From Liolophura sinensis (lineage: Eukaryota; Mollusca; Polyplacophora; Chitonida; Chitonidae), in NCBI RefSeq assembly GCF_032854445.1, contig NC_088301.1, forward strand, positions 33,648,402-33,712,401: DNA of 64,000 bases. The letters are read 5' to 3'. Numbering within the stretch: the stretch's first letter is position 1; the number at the start of each line of letters is the position of its first letter. This document shows positions 58,401-64,000 of the stretch, piece after piece. Under the pieces are notes generated by a model that was not told the origin of the DNA, searched no databases, and saw only the letters and a program-made list of their open reading frames with translations. A program made the translations under genes and the position numbers.

Positions 58401-59257
58401 GACGGATCTAAAAATGTGCAGGGTCACACTGGATCATCATTTGCAATACCAGATCTAAACATAGTTAAAAAGTATAAACTACCCAACCACCTCTCCGTCT
58501 ATACTAATGAATTAGTTGCAATTACAATGGCACTACAATGGATTCTTGAGAACAAACCAAACCGAGTAGCCATACTAAGCGACTCCCTCAGCGGAATAAT
58601 TTCCATCCAAAACTCCAAATCTGAGAGTAGACCAGACCTCCTACAAGAAATAATCTCGGTAACTGACAAAATACAGAAACAAAAACCGACCTGACTCTAG
58701 CATGGGTTCCAGCGCACGTTAATATTCGAGGAAATGAAATTGCAGATCAGGCAGCAAAATCGAGCCTACGAAAATATGAACAAGATATAGACGTCCCCCT
58801 GAGCCAAAATGAAATATATACATTGGTCAATACCCAAATTAACAATCAGTGGAAAGAGGAATGGGATAAAGAATCCCGCGGACGGTGGCACTATAAAATA
58901 TTAAACGGAACGATTACAAAATTAAATTCGTTCCAATTATTGAATAACCAAGATGACAAAAACATATCACGCCTGAGACTAGGGAAAACAGGGCTCAAAG
59001 CACATCTAGCAACTATAATCCAAAATTCTTCACCAACTTGCCCAGCCTGTCAAGAGCATGATGAAACCATAGAGCACTATTTGCTACAATGTATTAAACA
59101 CAGTAAAGAACGAAGACGATTGGCAGAATGCCTGCAAATCTACAAATGTGAACTTGACCTTCAGACTATCCTTAACCCCAAACCACACCTGAGAGCACAA
59201 ATATTCTCCTTACTAAAAGAATACATCAAATCGACGGGTTACGAAAGCCGAATCTGA
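55425..59257 (+). pseudogene. LINE ORF2: AP endonuclease, reverse transcriptase, RNase H; one frame change
   Basis: The frame is open from 55425 and encodes endonuclease sequence before its first ATG (55650): RNARGIQ, CIQETFL, GDFNSHNPLWD and SDHFAI (catalytic His). Reverse transcriptase follows with RPISLTSCLCKLME, FLDIEKAFDLVW, GTPQGSVLSP and the FADD active site. RNase H has the acids of YTDGSKN, NELVAI and LSDSLSG. Near 58,685, in an A-rich run, the frame changes. The rest of RNase H (WVPAHVNIRGNEIADQAAK) and a C-terminal CPACQEHDETIEHYLLQC finger continue in the frame ending at 59257. Only this one break is seen. Confidence 0.9.
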
Positions 59258-59868
59258 TAAAACACAATTGACCAACAACGGCGATACCTTGATTCTGAGG
59301 GCCGTTTCTGCTCTAGTCAACAAAACGTCACCTTCTCTGATTAAAAACGGTGCATTCTCCGTAATTACCAAACACATATACTAACAACGGCGATATCTTG
59401 ATTTTGAGGGCCGTTTATTCCACAGATACATAATTCCTCCCTACAACTTTATCCCCAACTATATCGGCGATACCTTGATCTTGAGGGCCGATAAAACGTC
59501 CATGAAACCAATCTGCAAAAACATAGCACACGAAAACAATGTAACCACAAAAGTTGATAACTGTAGTAATTAATAATATTTCTCCATTAACTAATCTGCC
59601 CTCTTATTTGTTGTTATTTATCTATTCTTATTAGTTGATATTTATTTTCTATTTATTTACAAATGTGCATATATCATACGAGGGCAGACCCTCTATCAAT
59701 TTCTGATTGGTAGGTATACCACTAATTTGCTCCTAAATATCTGTTTTATCAAATATCTTCTTGCTTAAGATATACATTATCTCATAAACAAAACCCCTTC
59801 GCAAATCAAAAATACAACTATCTTGTATATTTGTTTTCTCTATTTGTTTTCACAGGGGAAAAAAAGGG
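59258..59868 (+). other. spacer between LINE ORF2 and the SGNH ORF with a thrice-repeated motif
   Basis: CGGCGATACCTTGATTCTGA followed by GGGCCG occurs with small changes at about 59280, 59386 and 59465; CGGC and GCCG ends of each copy could pair. Just before the next ORF there is a long pyrimidine tract and TTTTCACAG (to 59855), a good 3' splice site. Confidence 0.65.
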
Positions 59869-60435
59869 ATGAAAATCTTTATTATCGGCAGCAGTTACGT
59901 TCATAGACTGGAGAATAGTATCCTTCGAAATTCGATCCCAAACTCTAGAATCGACTTTGGAACAGGCCAGGACATTCGGTTTTTTGGCATTGGGGGAGCT
60001 AGAGTTGGGACACTTAGATGCTCTGGATGATTGGAAAGTCTCCTTCAGGAGACAAAACCTGACCTAGTTATCCTTCACATTGGGGGAAACGATGCGGACT
60101 CTCACAAATCAGCAGCAGCAATTTGCGCTGATATTTTAGACTATGTTGGTGCACTTAAAACGAAATTCCAAATTCCAAGGATCTACATCAGCCAGCTTCT
60201 TTACCGTCAGGTAACTCGGCGAATTTCGGTCCACATTTATAATACAAAAATCCATGAAATTAACAAGAAGCTGACAAACAACCAATTGGCCACCTTCTGG
60301 AGACACCGGGGACTGATCCGACCACAAAAACAAATTCTAACCAACGACGGAGTGCACCTAAACACTCTAGGCCAGGAACTGTTCTACCGGTCTATGAAAC
60401 GTGCTGTCTGCGCCGCCATGGGAGGCCAAAAATAA
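59869..60435 (+). pseudogene. LINE third ORF: SGNH/GDSL hydrolase, one in-frame stop
   Basis: ATG 59869 begins KIFIIGSSYVHRLE, with the block I Ser. An in-frame TGA at 60028-60030 interrupts. The same frame goes on with LVILHIGGNDAD (block III Gly-x-Asn-Asp), and the C-terminal DGVHLNTLGQ supplies the Asp-x-x-His. About 188 residues, a normal size for a compact SGNH esterase. Many CR1/L2-type LINEs carry an esterase in ORF1; here it is separate and lies 3' of ORF2. The splice-acceptor-like sequence 14 bp before the ATG suggests expression from a spliced RNA. The stop makes this copy inactive unless it is a sequencing or readthrough case. Confidence 0.8.
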
Positions 60436-61124
60436 AAATTGGAAATAGAGAAGGAAATCAATTAAAGAAGAAGACAGGGAAAACAATAAGAAGACCCATG
60501 GGACCAAAGAAACTTAACAACCAGGAAACGAAGACCAGAAACATGAAAGACATCATGACAATAGGACTATCTCTTGCTTCAACTAAGTGGATGAGGCCTG
60601 ACATCCTTGCTCCTCATTTATACTTGTCGCACCTGTTACAGGCACAGGTTTCCAGTACGCTGGTTTTTCCTGGACGGCGTCCGGTATAAGTGGCGGGAGC
60701 TCCTTAACTCCACGCCACAGAGGAGGAAGCAAGAGAACAAAACTGTTAACCAATAAATAAAGGCACTACTGTTGTTTTCTCTCTGTGTAAATTTCTGTAT
60801 AGGCAACTCATTGTAATTTTTTAATGCAGATCTATGTATTTCTAGTGTAAAGATAACGTTAATCCCTGTAAATAGCTTACTATTTATCCCTTTTCTGTTA
60901 AATGACCATGGCAGCATTTGAACCTATAGAATAAGCTGTAACATGCTACCACAAAGAGGTTAATCCCACTAATTGACTCATGTACATATGTAAATAGTAT
61001 ACCAACGCACTGCTGTTATGTAACCAAAATATTCATGTGTTAAAAAAAAAAATAAAACACTGATTTGATGGGCCACGATATCCGCCAGGAAAGTGGCCCT
61101 AAAACCAGTAAATAAACGAAAAAA
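60436..61124 (+). other. 3' untranslated region of the LINE
   Basis: No ORF of note. Contains a palindromic AAAGTGGCCCT/GGGCCACGATATC-type segment near the end and several AATAAA-like hexamers (for example at about 60755), followed by the A-rich tail. The same sequence makes up the truncated copy at 30072-30700. Confidence 0.75.
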
Positions 61125-61137
61125 TAGCAGATCACTT
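61125..61137 (+). repeat. target-site duplication, right copy
   Basis: TAGCAGATCACTT, identical to 53914-53926. Confidence 0.85.
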
Positions 61138-61187
61138 CACCCGAAGACACCGTGCGAGCGAGCGAGCGAGCGACTAAACAAGCGACG

Positions 61188-61619
61188 ATGGACAGAGAAG
61201 ATTTCGAGGCTAATATGGAGAAGAAGACGTTGGAGGAGAAGAAGACGGCGAAGCTATTTACCTGCGAGGTGTGCGATCGAGGATTTACCCGACGCGATAG
61301 CTGGCGACGTCATGCTAAAACACAGCACGGTGACAAGGAGAAGAAGACGACGGAGAAGTATTTTTGCCGGGTGTGTGCCTAGCATTTTACCCTGCGGAAT
61401 AACTGGCTCCGGCACCAGCGGACGCGTCACCAGCCCCAGACAAACAAAAGATTCACCTGTCCGACCTGTGACCGGGCGTTTTTTCGCCGGGCGAATTTGA
61501 TCCGTCATCAACAGCGGCATGGCAACAAACGAGAACGTGTGTGGCATTGCGAAGATTGCGAGAAGTCTTTCTACCGGTTGTGGGATTGGCGGACCCATCA
61601 ACGTGGGAAACACGGCCCG
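61188..61619 (+). pseudogene. C2H2 zinc-finger first exon of polB, element 3, one in-frame stop
   Basis: ATG 61188 follows a GCGA-repeat leader. Acidic/Lys-rich start, then fingers FTCEVCDRGFTRRDSWRRH, one beginning FCRVC that contains an in-frame TAG (61380-61382), FTCPTCDRAFFRRANLIRH, and WHCEDCEKSFYRLWDWRTH. The exon ends CCG at 61619 before GTAAGT, phase 0, matching the phase-0 start of the polB exon at 63206. The same architecture in element 2 makes a functional join likely in the ancestor. Confidence 0.68.
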
Positions 61620-63205
61620 GTAAGTTCTTTTTTTATTTTTTATTTTAATTTATTTAAAAATTATCTTTGAAAAAAAAAACAAAACACGGAGACCTGATCT
61701 TCCGCTGCCTGATATACGTATGTGGGGATGTAGTTCCTGTTCTTGAAGGAATTATGGCGGAGTAACATAGCATGCGCGATTTTAATCCTCAGCGAAAACT
61801 AGGTCAACGCTGATCAATTGTTTAAATGTCGGTGTGTCGAAAAAAAAAAGAGAAAAAGACGCGATACAGCAGACGCCGCTTGATTATGGAGGTTGAAAAG
61901 TCACTGTATTGCATGAATGGCCGGTTAGCGCAGTCGGCAGAGCGTCGGGTTAATAACGCGAATGTCACGGGTTCGAGCCCCATGTCGGCCAGTTGACATT
62001 TTTGTTTGTGGGCATTGATTTTTTTTTTCATTTTCGTTTCTTTGCATACTATTTCGTTTTAAATAACGACGAGTATGTTGAATTTGGGGATAGTCTTTGA
62101 AGCAAATGTTGGATCATGTGCATGTATGAGTAGTTGCTTTCCGCATTCAACGTTGGTCATCTCAGACTTGGTGACAAAAAGGGTCCGTTTCCAAAAAAAA
62201 CCATGCGCACAATAAATGTACATGATTTGTTTGTTTCAGGCTGGGGATGAATTAGGGGGAATAATTTGCTTCTTGAAAGTTAATTTAAGACAGTAAGAGC
62301 TATCTCATGTTACATGTTTGTAACAGTATATGAAAAAAAAGTATAAAAAACTTCTTTACTGGATAATATGTAATAAAACATGCTGCATTTCATTGCTGAA
62401 AATTACTAGGCAGCCGATCAAAACAAAAATAGGCTTAGATGTCTTCTTTCTTTCCTGAACCCGCTTTGCTTTTTAAAAGTTAATTGAAGACCGTAAGAGC
62501 TATCGCATGTTACATGTTTGTAACAGTATATGAAAAGTATAAAAAATTACTGGATCATATGCAATAAGACATGCTGCATTTCATTGCTGAAAATGACTAT
62601 TCACAGCTGAGATCGCTAGATTTCTTATGGAAATAACAGTAGTTTTAGTTCAATATATTTAAGGATAGTTGTGTCTTTTAATAGTTTGTAACTCCAGTAA
62701 AGCTAGATAGAAAGCCTGAGTAGCTTAGAGGAATTAGCTTAGAGGATATTTCCTTATGTATTTCGTAGTAGAAATCCACGAATGTGTGCGATGTCAAATG
62801 TATGTAAACAAGGGGGATAACTCCTGATGGAATACGCTTAGCAAAGGTAACTACTTTTGTTGGAATAATGGAAATAAGGGGCATAACTCTAAATGTCAAA
62901 CGACAATACGTGTCTGGAAAGAGTAATATATAGTAATTTTCTTTATTTTTTGTTCCAAAACTGTATAGGGGTTTTGCAGAGTTATCATTTAGTTCATATT
63001 TGTGTAAAGCAAACTCATGTCACAATTCATTAAAACACATTGTATTACTTTATTTCACTTAATTTAAAATATCCCATGAAAATTAATTATGATTTGTTGT
63101 TATTTAAATCCGGCACTCATTTACCATCCTTGAGACGATCGCCAATAGTATGTATAGAGTATGTCTAGGGTTTGGTTATAACGTCTACACCCTTCTGTGT
63201 TACAG
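61620..63205 (+). other. inferred intron of polB, element 3
   Basis: Opens with GTAAGT and closes with CTGTGTTACAG. Contains a tRNA-like sequence (61919-61991) and two direct copies (62271-62400, 62460-62605) of a block with GTAAGAGCTATC(T/G)CATGTT and GCTGCATTTCATTGCTGAAA, which is inverted at 43670-43800 in element 1 and present at 53040-53120. The rest is AT-rich without coding signal. Confidence 0.6.
61919..61991 (+). tRNA. tRNA-Ile(AAT)-like sequence, degenerate
   Basis: 73 nt with acceptor pairing GGCCGGT/GTCGGCC, A-box TAGCGCAGTCGG, B-box GGTTCGAGCCC and anticodon loop TTAATAA (AAT, Ile). Mismatches in the D stem (one), the anticodon stem (G-G) and the T stem (C-A) argue for a pseudogene or a SINE head rather than a working tRNA. 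TTTTT, a possible Pol III stop, follows a few bases later. Confidence 0.6.
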
Positions 63206-64000
63206 GGACCTGTTTTATCTACCACCACCCCAACGAGTAAAGCTCAAGTGAGTTTAGCGGCGGATACTTCGCTGAAAGAAGAAGAAAAGAAAAAAAAGAA
63301 AAAAAGTCCAACGAGCCAGTTCGAACCCGACCCAGTACAGCCTCACGAGGCTGTCTTACCGAGCGGTGACAGTGACGTACGGGAGTTGTACCAGCGGCAT
63401 TGGCGATCGATCAGAACGCATTTCCATCGCCACAAACCAATTCAAGACTGCTATAGTTACCGACTGAGTGATCTCGGTGCTATCCCAGCCTATGTAGACG
63501 AGATTTACGAAGACCAGCCGACTACTTTCACTATCAATTACAGTTTTGGATATATCCTCCGCCACAAAGAGACGGGCCAGGTGCGGTATTATTACCCGAG
63601 CACCAACAACACCCGAGTACTCGACGCACCGTACCGCGTGGCGAGCCGGGCTGACCTGCGAGGATTCCACACCCAGCATCTCCTCACCCAAGACCCGCTT
63701 ACCTGGGCCCAAAAACAACGCCCCAATACGAAATGGACCGTCGACCTCATCACCAACGTGCTGTTTTTCGTCCAGAAACTGCCACATCAACCTATCGGTA
63801 AAGGTGGGGTAACGTTACCCTCTTACCTGAAAGGAAACAAGGGGCTACACACGTTGGTGGGTGGAGATAATGGTCCTTACAGGGACTATTTGTGTTTGTT
63901 TCGGTGTCTGGCCGTCCATCTAGACCAGGCCGACCCCAATAACTGCGAACACCAGGCTGGGGTGTATTACCGCAGGTATCTGGAGGAAATGGAGATGGAG
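63206..64000 (+). CDS. family B DNA polymerase of element 3, partial, open to window end
   Basis: Begins in phase 0 after CTGTGTTACAG and stays open for all 265 codons to the last base. N-terminal Thr/Ser and Lys-rich stretch (KEEEKKKKKK), then LYQRHWRSIRTHFHRH, YILRHKETGQVRYYYPS, VLFFVQKLPHQPIGKGG, and RDYLCLFRCLAVH, the conserved N-terminal block of Polinton polymerases. Compared with it, copy 1 lacks the segment equivalent to about 63,697-63,850, and copy 2 is broken there. Exonuclease and polymerase motifs should follow beyond the window. Expected to act with a protein primer in replication of the element. Confidence 0.85.

Larger units (their letters stand above)
53927..61124 (+). mobile_element. 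full-length non-LTR retrotransposon (jockey/CR1-like) with a third ORF
   Basis: About 7.2 kb between 13-bp target duplications, ending in an A-rich tail (AAATAAACGAAAAAA). Contains a 5' leader (53927-54296), a gag-like ORF1 with CCHC knuckles, ORF2 with AP endonuclease, reverse transcriptase and RNase H, a spacer with three short repeats, an SGNH-hydrolase ORF, and a 3' untranslated region of about 690 bp. ORF2 has one frame change and the SGNH ORF one stop, so this copy is recent but not intact. A truncated relative sits at 30072-30700. Confidence 0.9.
52774..64000 (+). mobile_element. Polinton element 3 (left end sharp, continues past the window)
   Basis: Begins AGTAGTTGGGAATGTACG, immediately next to GACCTC of the interrupted capsid gene. 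The terminal region (to about 53913) carries the CRE palindrome and CCAAT array. Then come a retrotransposon insertion, a zinc-finger exon and an open polB exon reaching base 64000. The right end, and the rest of element 2, should lie beyond the window. The polB exon shows no break, making this the least decayed of the three in the part visible. Confidence 0.85.

Noticed and set aside
22821-60030. Programmed recoding of TGA (selenocysteine or readthrough) suggested by in-frame TGAs at 22821, 24580, 44876, 46037 and 60028
   Set aside because: The genes are unrelated transposon genes that also carry frame changes and, in polB, TAG stops; ordinary decay explains them better and no SECIS-like element was seen.

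Overview
The window is eukaryotic. It has multi-exon genes with GT-AG introns, tRNA-type SINE fragments, minisatellites, a Harbinger DNA transposon, a non-LTR retrotransposon and at least three Polinton (Maverick)-family elements. The SINE core (containing GCCGTACTCAAGAATATTTC) is one I associate from memory with molluscs and other lophotrochozoans, so a marine invertebrate of that kind is the best guess. This is not proven by the window.

Region 1 (1-29,500) is host DNA, visibly AT-rich. Its clear content is a pair of DHRS7-like short-chain dehydrogenase genes lying tail to tail: copy A on + (8290-13539, seven coding exons) and copy B on - (21951-16718). Exon lengths match one for one, except that one 240-nt exon of A is split into 193 + 47 nt in B. 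Each gene has a different minisatellite in an intron. To the right are a 3.46-kb Harbinger element (22520-25982, 58-bp inverted repeats, TAA target duplication) with a HARBI1-type nuclease and a MADF/BESS gene, both damaged, and a decayed DegT/DnrJ/EryC1-type aminotransferase (28905-27967).

Region 2 (29,500-64,000) is a nest of related, GC-richer Polintons. Element 1 (29500-~45644) carries an unknown 5' gene, a small spliced gene, chromodomain integrase, packaging ATPase, a small basic protein, a capsid-operon-like protein, penton-like minor capsid and major capsid on +. It carries protein-primed type B DNA polymerase on -, and a RING-finger gene on + at its right end. Many of these genes have frame breaks, and no adenain-type protease was found. 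Element 2 (~45700-52773) keeps a zinc-finger exon, a deleted polB and a capsid 3' fragment. Its capsid gene is cut exactly where element 3 starts (52774, AGTAGTT...). Element 3 runs off the window. It has the terminal repeat and promoter, a 7.2-kb non-LTR retrotransposon (53927-61124, 13-bp target duplication) inserted in its leader, a zinc-finger exon, and the start of an open polB exon.

The most interesting signals are these. (1) Perfect histone-type 3' stem-loops (GGCCCTTTTCAGGGCC with purine-rich downstream elements) follow polB and the RING gene of element 1, and the terminal repeats carry an array of CCAAT boxes and CRE-like palindromes; together this looks like a histone-gene-like, replication-coupled expression cassette. 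(2) A C2H2 zinc-finger exon appears, with matching phase, to be spliced onto polB in two elements. (3) The retrotransposon has a third ORF for an SGNH hydrolase downstream of the reverse transcriptase, and two of its copies sit about 70 bp past the last CCAAT box of two different Polintons.
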